DNA from: Piezodorus guildinii
Lineage: Eukaryota; Arthropoda; Insecta; Hemiptera; Pentatomidae
Assembly: GCA_023052935.1 (NCBI GenBank)
Contig: CM041298.1
Span: forward strand, 63,668,217 to 63,732,216
Direction: 5' to 3'
Length of the DNA stretch: 64,000 bases
Below, piece after piece: positions 43,222 through 54,707 of this stretch. Each line of letters begins with the position of its first letter. Position 1 is the stretch's first letter. Under the pieces are notes generated by a model. That model saw only the letters and a program-made list of their open reading frames with translations. It had not been told where the DNA came from and did no database searches. Made by a program: the position numbers and the translations under genes.

Positions 43222-43746
43222 TTTGGTTGTAAAATGAGTTCGTATTGTTTTTTTCTGGCTATTTGAATAAGAACATGAGGTTCTTGTTTATATATCCCCG
43301 ATATCCTCTATATTGAGTGAGGGTTGTCTCTGACTAATTCTTCAATTTGGTCATCATCAACATTTATAGAACGACCCGGGAGCTTTGCGTCTTCGAAGTC
43401 AACGTTTACGGTTCTGAACCGAGAAAAACTCTTACGGACGGAACTCTTTCTAATATATCATTGCCATACAAATTGCAAATATTTTAACCGCCCGCGCAAC
43501 GAACTTTCCTTTTCGAAAATTAAAAAAAATATTGAATGACTTTAAATTTTTTTTTCTCTTTTATTCTGATCAAGCAAAATACCACTTAAAGATAATCAAT
43601 TTCAGTCGAAACTAATCCATGAAAGCACCTCAATTATTCCTCTTTCAGAATATGTAAATATTATTGACCAGTTGAACACGATTTTATAAACACAGAGGGG
43701 TTTAAATTGAAATTGAAATATGCTATGAACTCATTTTAGAACCTAA
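43222..43746 (-). mobile_element. Mariner deletion derivative 2 (about 525 bp)
   Basis: The left end TTTGGTTGTAAAATGAGTTC and the complement of the right end TTAGGTTCTAAAATGAGTTC pair well. The inside keeps the transposase DNA-binding region on the minus strand (next entry). Relative of derivative 1 (13484-13949), which is the source module of the 800-bp array. Confidence 0.75.
43318..43700 (-). pseudogene. Mariner transposase N-terminal part, frameshifted
   Basis: The best stretch reads SSVRKSFSRFRTVNVDFEDA then KLPGRSINVDDDQIEELVRD and NPHSI, ending in a stop. This is the second helix-turn-helix and linker of SETMAR-like/mariner transposases (usual form: WF-KFR-G-F---D-PR-GRP-EVDDDQI-ALV--NP). 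The upstream part (RAVKIFAICMAMIY) is in another frame. The catalytic domain is absent. Binding to the TIRs would have been the function of this part. Confidence 0.8.
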
Positions 43747-43912
43747 TATATTAATTTAATTCTTAAGAGACATTAGTTTACGAATAATATAAACATTTTT
43801 TGATTTAAATTATTTCAACATTTTTAATTTTATTTATAATTACATATTCTGATTAAAAGTTAAAAAAAAAAATAGCGATCCGATATTTTACCTCAATTAA
43901 TAAATCCCAACC

Positions 43913-44083
43913 TTCTCGCATTACCCTCTGGTTTTAGAGCTTGTTCAAGTTCATTAAAATTAATTATACTTCGTCGGAGTTGGGAATCCAGATGTTTCTC
44001 AACAACTTCTAACAACATGCAATTTAGCATGCGCCTGATTTTCTCAGAGGAGAGCTGTTCTTTTTACAAGACTTTTGAAATTT
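43913..44083 (-). other. Unidentified coding-like stretch
   Basis: About 57 codons free of stops on the minus strand, between a TAA and a TGA: EQLSSEKIRRMLNCMLLEVV and EKHLDSQLRRSIINFNELEQ and ALKPEGNARRLGFIN. Unlike most open stretches here it is rich in Glu, Arg and Leu in a helical pattern, not in the Phe/Lys/Ile/Tyr expected from AT-rich noise. No start codon fits, and the family is unknown to me. It could be an old exon or transposon scrap, or chance. Confidence 0.25.
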
Positions 44084-44089
44084 TTCATT

Positions 44090-44093
44090 AAGG

Positions 44094-44151
<58 letters not shown>

Positions 44152-44156
44152 CCTTA
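44090..44156. repeat. (TA)n within inverted flanks
   Basis: AAGGT immediately precedes and ACCTT immediately follows a TA run of about 56 bp, so the entire block is self-complementary. Confidence 0.9.
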
Positions 44157-45806
44157 TTAAATATTTTTAAATGATAGGCAAACGTCTAAATAATTAAAGT
44201 ACACATTAAAAATTCAGCTATGTTTCTGGGAACGTATTAAGACAATTTTATTTACCCAGTGACCTTCACTTTGAAAGAATTGAATTTAAGAACTAATGTT
44301 TTTTGGAATACTAAACCCAGAATAATATAATTAAACCCTTTTAAAATAAGACCCATAAATGCGACCGTCCATATCCGTCGTTGTGACTCCGTTAACCCTC
44401 CCAACCATTCAGTATTGCAGGCAATGTATATACCCTGCCCCGTTTATACTTCTTGATGGCGTCCACAGAACATTTGTATCAATTTGATTTTTGTTATTTA
44501 TTTATCATTGAGATCATTTGTGTACCACATCGTGCAGTGTTATAAATACAGCAATACAATAGGGTAGTTTAGTAAAGTTGAATATATCAATATTATTATT
44601 TGTATTGTTACAATCATAACAACCTTACATAAAAAGGAATATTTTAATTTATTAAATGGTAGTATTAATAAAGATTAAAAATATTGCATATTATTTTAAT
44701 TATATTATAATTGTAAAATTGATATGAAAACACTTTGATGTTTATTATCATACGTGATTCGTAGATTAAATTTGTGCTTTAGACATGAGGCGACTGTTTA
44801 TTTATCTACTTATAGGTAACTCGTGTATGTTCTTTGAAAATATGACAATAGTTTCAGTTTTTGTATGATATGTATCTCAGTCAACGTTTCTTTATTCTAT
44901 TTATGGTGACGTTATTTGCTTATACGCTCCTGGATATAAGGCGTTACAGAATATTCTATTTTACCGTAATTTTTAATTATAGGTTGGCTAATGATAGCTT
45001 CTAATAAAATTAATGCTATTAAAGCGCAATCACAAATATTTTTGTAAATATGTTTCGATGATGGGTGTGAATTTCCAACTTACGGATTAGCAGTAGAAAG
45101 AATATTGGAATAGTGATAAATGTGTTACGTTAAAATATTAATCATATGCTGCTTACGATTTCACTTGTGTCTTTAAATTCTTCATGGTTTTCATATCTGG
45201 TCAGGGTAAGTAATTTGGTCATTCGACTTAATAATTGTTATTTTCGCACCTCACACTTTTATATAATATAGGTTTAGAGTAGCCTTAAGAATTTCGGTAG
45301 GGTGAAAGGATTGGTAGATTTAGAACTCATCTGTATATGTCTGATATTGGAGGTGGTGGATAGATTCAGGTGGAGAGTTGATATACATAGAAGAAACATA
45401 TGTGGCGGAGAACATTATATCTGAGAAACACCACGTGTTTTTTGAATAGAGAAAGAAGTAGACAATAACTCTTTGAATGGATAAGAAAAAATAAATAAGA
45501 AAGGGCGGTTTTTTAAATGCTGTTTGACAAGTAGATGTTTTTCATTTTAGAAAGAACTATAATATTGTTATTTTATTTATTTATTTTTTTATTCACACAT
45601 TTTAGGTGAAATCTAACAACGAGCAAAAGTGATTAGAAAAAGCTCACTTGCAGGTCACGTTGGAATGAAAAGTGCCCAGTAGTAGTACTTAAATTCTAGG
45701 ACTTAAATTTAGCAGAGAAGGTCTCTCATACAGCTTTATTTATAGCTTTATTTGACTAGGTATTTCAGCTATTAACATGTTATTTAGAAGTCTATTGTCG
45801 TGTCAG
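44157..45806. other. No supportable gene
   Basis: AT-rich with scattered average-composition patches (44370-44470, 45260-45430). No motif or repeat seen. Confidence 0.45.
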
Positions 45807-46240
45807 TGAGGTTTGTTATAGTTATAGAACGAGATTGACTTATCAATAATACATAGTAGTGTTTAATAACTTACTTTGTGTGTACCTAAGACTACCACGG
45901 ATAACCCTAAACCAGCTACCTAGAAAGGACTGACCAAGTACCGACAAAGAACACATACCTGTACTAAGGACACAGTACCCAACACCTGCAAGCACTTGCA
46001 TTGTGGTGCCCATGCCGCCTCCTCATCCCCTATACAATCCCTTGCTATATATACCCTTTGATCCTCAAGACTTATCACGCTAGTTGTAACATTACTTGTG
46101 TCACACAAAGAAGGAGACCTCGGAATGTACACTTGTAGTCACCCAAACTCTTCAGCACAGTGTATTGTATTCAGAATGTGTATTATGTTCTCATAATAAA
46201 AATAATATGTAAATATCTTCACTGTGTGTGATTCATTAAC
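45807..46240. mobile_element. Possible LTR (solo or 5' LTR), source of the array's second module
   Basis: On the plus strand: TGTTATAGTTATAGAACGAG at the left edge, CTATATATACCC (TATA-like, about 46053), CATAATAAAAATAATATG (poly(A)-signal-like, about 46190), then GTGTGTGATTCATTAACTCT and, slightly beyond, ATGGCGAATAGGGAG, which could be a primer-binding site. Its complement matches the LTR-like third of the 800-bp unit over about 300 bp (…GATCAAAGGGTATATATAGC…CTTTGTCGGTACTTGGTC…AAGTTATTA…TTCTATAACTAT). No 5-bp target duplication was confirmed and no gag-pol is present, so the LTR identity is tentative. Confidence 0.4.
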
Positions 46241-46578
46241 TCTATGAAATGGCGAATAGGGAGTTCATTTGTTTTGGTTGTCGTTAATCCGTATGTAGAG
46301 TTTTATTATTTTTGTACAAAGGTTCAGTAGTTCTTAAATTATTTTTATTAAAACAGTACATTCGTTCTTTCGCGATTCGAATAAACTCCTAGCGCCTAGT
46401 TTATCATTCTTCTTAATTACCATTTCTCTGACTAGACCATTTCAAGAATATCTAAAACTATATAACTATAGAGGTATTTCTCACGCAATGTAGGTAATAC
46501 GGTGTACCTCTTAAAATTCTAAATATGTACCTAATATTTTGGATTTAGTGTGTCCTTGCAATTCAAATAATTGTATTA

Positions 46579-46612
46579 AGGGGTCCGCGAAATTTTTTGT
46601 TGAGAGCCACTG
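46579..46612 (-). mobile_element. hAT-like right end
   Basis: AGGGGTCCGCGAAATTTTTT…GTTGAGAGCCACTG. Its complement starts CAGTGGCTCTCAAC, a typical hAT end. The matching left end was not found close by. Confidence 0.55.
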
Positions 46613-47274
46613 CTCTAAATGGACTATTAAGTATTGGTAAGTATTAAATAGGATTTAAATATTTACAGTTCTTCGAAATCTTGAATTTGATAAAACGATT
46701 ATTTTTTAAAACTTTTTTTTTCCTCTTTTTGTAAAAAAGAATAAATTTATACAGAAGGGCGAGAGCATATAACGAAGAGGAGAAATTCCGCAGTTTCGCT
46801 ACAACTTTCAACCTTAAATTAACAAAACCTAATGATTCAAAGCTGATTTAGTTTGCGCGCTAATAGGATTATATTAATTTGCGCCTTGTCCTACCCTGCG
46901 GCTTGCGCTTACACACATGAGGTCTCCCTCTTTCTGTAGGCTAGTGATCAATAACTCTAATGTTATGACCTCAGTGGAGATTTATGGTCTCTTATCTCGG
47001 GTAAACAGAGTTGAATATTTCCATTCCTTGCGGGGCCGTATAAAGCTTTTATATCATGACTTATCAGTATTCGGTTTGTATGAGACTTTTAAATGTAGTC
47101 AGGTGAACTTTTCTGAATAATTCCATTTTTTTTTTTTTTTTTTACAATATTTTTTTTTACCTGTAAATAATTTAACTTATTCAAGTTAAATTACATTTTA
47201 AATTAAATTTTTCAAATTACTTTTATTCAAATTTAGTACTGTATTATTGGATACATGATACACTTTTAGAACAA
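46613..47274. other. No supportable feature
   Basis: Average-composition patch at 46740-47110 with no recognised motif; T run at 47127-47142. Confidence 0.45.
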
Positions 47275-47815
47275 TTCCAAAAAAATACTCAACTAGATGG
47301 TCTCGGGAACATCCCCCTTTCAGATGCCTTGGAGGATATTAAGAATCGAATAAGACGCTAGAATAAAAACTAATTGGGTCAAATTAGGAATGGGGTTTTC
47401 ATGAAAAAAATAGTACCTAGTTCGGTATAAATTAGCAACATGGAACATTAAGTCATTGTGCATAAATGTTTTTTCATTACAAAATAAGAACCGTTGATTA
47501 ATTTAGGAAGGGTTTTGTTTTGTATACAAGATGAATCCTGTAGATCAAGATTGGTCTTATGATAGTCATGTAGCCTTAGATGAGTCTTTTGTATCTAAGA
47601 GAAAGGTTTGACCGTTTGTCTTGTAAATGTAAGTAGCCAAAAACCCTGAGCGGTTTCTTGTTTTAGTCTTGCATGAGGATTAAAAGTTAGATGTTTGTCT
47701 TAATGAAATCCTTGGTATCAGATATGTTCAACGGGGACAAGTTAAATGTTGTTAGAGGATACAGTATGGCAGAAAGTCACATCTTCACCACGAAGGAAAC
47801 ATGTGGGCTTTTTGG
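47275..47815 (-). pseudogene. Jockey A LINE, degraded copy
   Basis: Runs parallel to 48180-48700 in the same orientation (ACTAGATGGTCTCGG, ATGCCTTGGAGGATATTAAG, GGTCTTATGATAGTCATGTAG, TCAGATATGTTCAACGGGG). Many indels. No open frame beyond 40 codons. Confidence 0.75.
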
Positions 47816-47932
47816 GAAAATGGCTTTTCAAGAGTTTGGGGTGCAATGAATGTATTATTATTAACTGATATTTAAGATAATACGAATGTTTTTATAAGTA
47901 ATCCCACCTTATTTTTTATTTCTTCGTTCATT

Positions 47933-47935
<3 letters not shown>

Positions 47936-47989
<54 letters not shown>
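47936..47989. repeat. (TA)n microsatellite
   Basis: About 27 TA units at the 3' side of the next Jockey A copy. Confidence 0.95.
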
Positions 47990-47993
<4 letters not shown>

Positions 47994-49170
47994 TGTTATT
48001 TACAACTGTATTATAAAATATATTTAGTATACTAGTACGTGGTACAAGATATATTGTCATGATTCACATGTATGAATGAATGAATGGAGTTTATTAATGA
48101 CCTGTTACATTTAGGACCAACTAGATCTCTCTTACAATGTAGGGATACTACCCATTGGCAGCTCTTCAAAAATTATGCTTAACTAGAAGGTCTCGACGCC
48201 GACTTTTTTTTCAGGCGCCTCGGAGGATTATCAGAGATTGTAGAGGAAGCAAGGATTGAAACCAGTGGGCTAGATTGGAAATGAAATTTGTCATGCAAGG
48301 AGTGGTACCTGGTTTGCGCCAAGTCAGCAACATAGGGAACGTTATGGTCTCTATGGATGAGTTTACTTGTGACGAAATAAGGAGCAATGAGAATTTTTGA
48401 TTGTAAGGATTGGAGACGAGAAGAATTTGATGGTTTAGTAGAGCCCCAAATCTCTACTCCGTAAGTCCATATCGATCTTATGATAATCATGTAGATGAGC
48501 CTTTTGTACTTAAGTGGAAGGTCTTTGTCCAGTAAATGTTGGAGTAGTCGAAAACTTCGGGCAGTTTGTTGTTTCAGTCTTGTATGAGGGTTCCAAGTTA
48601 GACGTTTGTCAAGGTGCAGTCCTAGATATCGGATCTGTTCAACCGGGACAATATGAGTTTTATTGAAGGATACTGTTGGGCAAGATGTTATAGGTTTGCG
48701 ATGAAGGATAAAAGTTATTTGGTAGGATTTATTTCCCTAATAATTTAAAGTAAACACAAGACGTTTGTCAGGATGGTGTCCTAGGTACCGGATCTTATCA
48801 ACTGAGTGGAATATTGCTAAACGATATAGTAGGACAGGCATAGGTTTACGACGAAGGGTAATTTGATGGGATACAGTAGGGATATTAAAAATGTGAGAAT
48901 GCAGGACTTGAGATGCTGCAGATGAGTCATTATTTACAGATAACATACATACGTCATCTGCGTAAGTAGTGAGAACAGTACTAAGATGGGTTGGAATATC
49001 AGCTGTATATGTGGTATAAAGGATTGGGCCCAGGATACTACCTTGAGGTACACCGGAGGACTGAATAAATATAGATGAGCATGAAAGGTTATGACTTACT
49101 TTAAAGATTCTAGCAGTGAGGTAGGAAAGAATTACGTATAAGAGAGGAATCGAAGAGTCCTGGATGCGAT
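47990..49170 (-). pseudogene. Jockey A LINE, 5'-truncated (RT motif B to 3' end)
   Basis: On the minus strand: IPLLYVILSYLTARIFKVSH, then SGVPQGSILGPILYTTYTAD (motif B), TYADDVCMLSVNND (motif C), IRYLG-HPDKRL, IRSIWTYGVEIWGSTKPSNS, APYFVTSKLIHRDHNVPYVA and DNPPRRLK. An insertion/duplication near 48725-48960 and an indel before the stop break it. The palm is partial (motif A is missing), so it is inactive. Confidence 0.85.
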
Positions 49171-49838
49171 TATAAATTTAATTTTTTTAAATTTCTATAT
49201 TTTTGTTTATTCATTACAAGTGAATAAGCCATTACTCCGTGTCTAGAGTGTTTCATTTTCGAGTTTATGTTCATTTTCTATTGAATATTTAAATTAAACT
49301 CATTTATAGACTGAATATGAGGGACGTTATCTGTATTTCGATTTGCTACCTCTATACGTGAGGTGGGTAATTCTGATAGAGGATATGTGGTTTACTTTGG
49401 GCCTGTGCCTGGGTTGAAATTGTAGAGATTGTGTCTGTAGCTTAATTAACTGAGATCCCATCTTTCTTTATTCCCACCCTCTTTTTTTTTCTTCTTCTTT
49501 CCTTTAACTGATGCTCCTTTATTATTATTTTTTCTGTTCACTGTACGGTTTTGATAAAGGGTTTTTCTTCTTTAGTTTATTTATATACTTTCTTTTCTTT
49601 CTTTTTTTAATAATTTTACTTAAAGTTCAAGTATGAAGAAAATGAAATCCTAACAAAGAAAAACTCTTTGTTATTTTATTTTGTAGAACTATACTTTATA
49701 AAATTATCGTTTCTTCCTTTTGATAGGCCTCGTCATTTTTTAAAATAATATTCTTTTAAAACATTTTAACGAATAAAATGGCCAGAGTTTTAGTTTAAAG
49801 TTCAAAATCATTACCAGTTTCTCTAATATATATTTATT
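49171..49838. other. No supportable feature
   Basis: AT-rich; TC-rich stretch at 49465-49510. Confidence 0.5.
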
Positions 49839-49852
49839 TAGAAGTTAAGATC

Positions 49853-50148
49853 TTCTTCTTCTTCCAGTGGCGCGACAGGCCGTGTAGGCCCGGGGCCTCG
49901 AGGTGTAATCTCCTGGGAGATTACACTCACGTTTCTCGATGCGTTTTGTAGGGTAGGGTTATCACTCCCTACGCCTAATTTTGTGAGTGGCCACCATTTG
50001 GCTGATGGGTCTCACATACCCGGGGAAAGGCTGTGAGTAAATCCCCAATTAATTATATCCTTATAATAGCCCCGCCGGGACTGGGATCCGAACTCACAAC
50101 CTATAGCATGAGAGATTAGAGCGCTAGCCACACAGTCCTGGGCTCCCC
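49853..50148 (-). mobile_element. SINE2 copy 1, full length, with 14-bp target-site duplication
   Basis: TAGAAGTTAAGATC at 49839-49852 and 50149-50162 bounds it exactly. On the minus strand it begins GGGGAGCCCAGGACTGTGTGG, with B-box-like GTGAGTTCGGATCCC (one change from consensus). The body includes GTATGTGAGACCCATCAGCC and GTAGGGAGTGATAACCC, and the 3' side is AAGAAGAAGA. A tRNA-derived family distinct from SINE1 and SINE3. Confidence 0.92.
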
Positions 50149-50162
50149 TAGAAGTTAAGATC

Positions 50163-53100
50163 GGTTAGTCAAATTATATTGATCAACGTTGGATATTTAA
50201 GGATCCTACATAAAAAATGGATATCAAGTAATTAAAGGTGGATACTTCTGCAAATGGTGCTCTTTAAAATTGAAATAATTGTGGATTAACTTGGAGAATG
50301 GAGACTTAAGTAGTAATAAGTTTTTTTTTCATCTTAAGTAATAAAAAAGTCGAAACTTATAATAGCGGTCGTAAGATATAAGAACTGAAGATGGATGAAA
50401 GTGGATTTAAGATAAGTTATTTATTATTGGTACACGAAAGTTTAAAGATTAACAAGAGGACCATTGTTGATATGAAAAAAACAACTCTTAAAACAAATAT
50501 ATAAATATTCAGGGAAGAAAAAATAAACCGAAAAAATAAGAATCTGAAGAGCAGAGGAATGAATAATTGTACAAAATCTCCTGATATTTTTTTTTTCTGT
50601 CGATGAAAATGCTTTGTTATTAAAATCAATCAACTAAAAATTATTTAAATTTGAAACTAATGTAGCTAATAATTATGCTCGATAAAAAAGGTACAGGAAA
50701 GAAAATTTTTGAGTAGCAGAAAAATTAATAATTCGCAATTTTCTAGAAATAAGTAAATTTAAAATTTATAATACTTAGTATATTTACATACCTCATTTTG
50801 AATAATAAATAATTGGGCCTTCCACTCACCTGAAAAAAAGATATAATAATATAAATTACGAACAAGTAAAATTATATAAAATAAACACATGGTATTTATT
50901 CACAACACTTCAGGTGACTATGGAAATTCACTTCTAAATAAGTATTTTTTCTTCATTAATAAAAAACGTGTACATATTTTTTACATATTAAAAAGTAATT
51001 TTCTTTTTTCTAAAATTTTTCCATTCAGTTGACTGCGAGAATGTGAGTATTCTAGAGATAAACGAAGTCAATACACAGGTAGAATTATAATTAAAAAATA
51101 ATAAAAATAAATTTATAATTTTGTTCTCTTCAACGTTTTTTTCATAGCTGTAACTCTGTCATTTATTAAGTCAAAACTTATATAAGTTATTTTGTGATCA
51201 TTTAATCAAATCCTAAAAAAGAAGGAAAAAATAATTTATTTCTTCTATAAGACTTTTTCTGTTTTTTTAATCTGGTAAAAATATCAACATAATATAAAAA
51301 TGTAAAACATAAATCGATAAAAATAATAAAATTTTTATACAAAAGGTGTGTGTCTGTCTGTGTATCGATTATTGGTAAATCGATATTTATTTATTATTAT
51401 TTATTTTATTTTATTTTTATTTTTTGCTTTTGTAATATTGCAGCTGTTTACCATATCATGCACAGATGTGTTTTTACAGTGCAGCACCAAAACGTCTCTC
51501 ATTTTTATATATGTTACCTCATTATCTGTTTGAAATATCTATCAGGGCACTAATGTGTAATAAATAAGGGCTCTTGTCTTACATAAAAGTTTTTAAAAAA
51601 ATTATAAAAGTCAATGAATAAAGAAAAAATATAAAAAGAAAACCGTAATATCACCAGGTTAGTAAAAAATAAAAAATCTATATCATTAGACTTTCATCAC
51701 TTTCATACCTATGTATAACATTTTCTTACAACTAAAGGTAACAACGAGCCAATCTTTTTCCAACGGAATCCGTAATAAGAAAAAGAATCCCATCGCTACT
51801 AACTCAGTCGCATCATTGACATCAAAAAGTAATATTTAACAAACAAAGAAACTATGACAGAAACTATTTAATACTCAATAAATAATAAACTCTTCCTCCT
51901 ATAACATTTAAGTTAATGTTTCTTAATTCATCAAAAAAAATCAATCGGACAATTTAGGCGTTAATTTCCAAAACGTACGAAAGGAAATTTTTTTATGAAT
52001 TGATATTTTGACATATTTGTAATTCTAATGGTTTACTTTTATCTAAATCCGTCATCAGATTTTATACACAAGACATTTAAATCCCTTAAAAACGTATTTG
52101 AAAATTATATTTCATTCCAAAAAGTACTATATCCAAATTTTAATTCTTTCCAAAAGGTATTATCCAGCAGAAGCACCTAACCCCGTAATATATTATTATT
52201 AATTTATTGTTTTCTTCTTTTATGTATTTTTATTGGCTCATTTAGTACATCTTGAATCAACGGTAATTATTTTAATAATTTTTGTTATCCTAATATTCAG
52301 TTTTTAGATTGTTTTTAACAACTTATTTGCGTCGCTTCGGTTCTCGTAGGTTCTCAATTAAAAAAGTAAGTTTTTAAGTTTAGTATTCCATCTTGCGGCC
52401 ACCAAAATTTCCAGAACTCATATTGTAATAGTATAATAGTATTTTATCTATAAAATGGTTGAAAATTAAATTCCCTGACTTTGCTAAATTTGAGAAGAAA
52501 AACCATGCCTGATCTAAGGTAAGAGAAATTTGTTTTTGAAACCTGGAAAAAAAAGGCAGAAAAGTTACATTCTTTATATTAAAATATTGTTAACACGTAG
52601 TTAATGATATAAATACATTTGCTAAATTCGCAAAAAGATTAAGTAAAAGTTCAAAACAAATTTTATAATTACATACTTTCTTATTATTGTGCCGAAAATA
52701 AATAAATAACTTAACCTAACGTCTCAATTATACTCCAAAACTCCTTTGTTAATTTTTTTTTTTATCTGAATAGGTAAGTTCTTTTTAAGGATTTTCCCTT
52801 TTCTATTAAATAAACATTTTGTGAAAACAGTATTTATTATTCTCTGTTTAATTTATTTGATTATTGAAAAACTATCTACGTAATGGGATATTTTGTATTG
52901 TTAGGAATAGATAGGGAAAGGGTTGGATAATTCAAATCCTAAAACTTCGCTTGCGGTATGATACAATGCGAGAATTATTAATTAATCAATAGGAATTTAA
53001 TTGGCTTTTGTTTATAAAATTTTCATATTTGTTAAGTGATTGATAGATGAAACAAAATAATATCAATCATACAAAATTTACACGATAAGTTATTTTACTA

Positions 53101-53418
53101 TTTTTTTTGTAGGAAGGAGAGTATACTTATGTATTCTGTATAAATATATTGTTTTGTAGGCATTGTTCAGAATCAATTCCGAGTCTTTGGTCTTTTTTTT
53201 ATTTTTTGCCCCCGGCAGGTATCCCTTGTCCACTCTGCCTGGAAAGATTCTGGAAATTGTAGTCCAGTCCCTTCCAGGGCCATTACCATAACATTCGTTT
53301 TTCTGAAAGTCTGTCGTTTGCATTCTTCACCCTCAAGTGTTTTACGCTGAATATGTTGTATATGATATTGAACGTTTATTTTTTTATTTAAAAAAATATG
53401 TGTGTATATGTATGTATG

Positions 53419-53487
<69 letters not shown>

Positions 53488-53744
53488 CAATTATTTTATT
53501 TTATAATAATCTAGATATTATGTTCAGTAGCAGGTTTTATTGGCCATGTTTTAAAGCGCAGCAAGAAATGTATTATATTTCAGTTAGATATGTCCTCTAA
53601 AATTATGATCTACCTCTTCTACAATATAACTCTTTCCTACACAGACATATTTGAACTTTATGAAGGTCACAAAAGTTTGTTTGCTGCCTTTATTTTAAAT
53701 TTTAATTACAGGTTTTCCCTTCATTTTTTAAGGAGTTCTGGAAC
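50163..53744. other. Long AT-rich stretch, no supportable gene
   Basis: 3.6 kb with no coding motif. (TA)n at 53420-53483. One less AT-rich block at 53170-53300 has a 77-codon minus-strand opening that I cannot identify. The clearest candidate for unique, non-repetitive DNA in the window. Confidence 0.45.
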
Positions 53745-53746
53745 TA

Positions 53747-54582
53747 TTGGGTTGTTTCACATGAAATGTCCGTTTTTATAGTTTCTGAAATACATAAAGG
53801 ATTTTGCAGGTCTCTGTTGTTTTCTTCCGAATGTTTAAATATTTAAAGTAAACAGTTACTAATCTTCTACCTTTGTATTATAAACATTAGCTTCCCAATC
53901 AATTACCCACTTTTTAGTATACCTCCAAATATAAACATGAAAGCAGGCGATTTTCGAGTAATATTTTTGTACGAGTTTAAACTCGGCCATTCAGCAGCTA
54001 AGGCTGCTAGAAACATTTGCAAGGCATTTGGGGAAGGAAGTGTTAATGAACGGACCATTCGCCGTTGGTTTGCTAAGTTTTCAGGTGGAGATACCGACTT
54101 GGAAAACTTGCCCCGAGGAAGACCTCCGTCCGTAATAAACAACGATGTCCTCAAACATACAGTAGAAGGAAAACTCTACCAAACAGTTAAAGGACTCTCA
54201 GCACAACTAAATGCAAGTGCATCTACCGTTTCCATTCATTTAAATTGTATTTGGAAAGTAAAAAAGCAAGATACATGGATACCTCATGGTCTCACTGAGC
54301 GGCATGTTTCAAAACATACCGTACAAAAATTGAAAGAACTGGGTTACGAAGTTCTTCCGCACCCACCATATTCTTCCGACTTGTCTCCAACAGATTACTT
54401 TTAGACAACTTCGTCAAAGGAAAACTTTTTGAAAATGATGATCAAGTGCGTTTTCAGATTTTGTTTAACTTCAAAGTTCAGTTGGCGTCACGTTGGGAAA
54501 AATGTGTAGAAAAAGAGGGTAAATACTTCGAAAAGAATTATCCTTTACCTTGAAAACGGACATTTCATGTGACACAACCCAA
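53747..54582 (+). mobile_element. Mariner with 28-bp TIRs and deleted catalytic core (836 bp)
   Basis: The left end TTGGGTTGTTTCACATGAAA… and the complement of the right end TTGGGTTGTGTCACATGAAA… continue in agreement through ATGTCCGTTTT, about 28 bp with one mismatch. TA flanks both sides (53745-53746, 54583-54584). Full-length mariners are near 1.3 kb, so roughly 450 bp is missing. With intact ends it could in principle still be moved by a transposase supplied elsewhere. Confidence 0.92.
53937..54553 (+). pseudogene. Mariner transposase, internally deleted and frameshifted
   Basis: Transposase binds the TIRs and cuts with a DDE/D catalytic triad. The ATG at 53937 starts MKAGDFRVIFLYEFKLGHSA, the N-terminal HTH_48-like domain of SETMAR-type mariner proteins. 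The second HTH follows (SVNERTIRRWFAKFSGGDTD, LPRGRPPSVINNDVLKHTVE). After HGLTERHVSKH the text jumps to TVQKLKELGYEVLPHPPYSS then DLSPTDYF, so the segment with the first two catalytic aspartates is gone. The third catalytic region is present (HPPYSSDLSPTDYF). A +1 shift at about 54404 then restores LDNFVKGKLFENDDQV to the natural stop (TGA near 54553). Confidence 0.9.
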
Positions 54583-54707
54583 TATATAGTTTTATGGTGT
54601 TTTTATGGAAGAGAATGGAGAGTTAATGAGGAGTCTATTCATGTATATCTCTGCCTTCAATACACTGCTTTACGTCAATTTTAGGTTTAAAGTTACGTAG
54701 ATTAATA

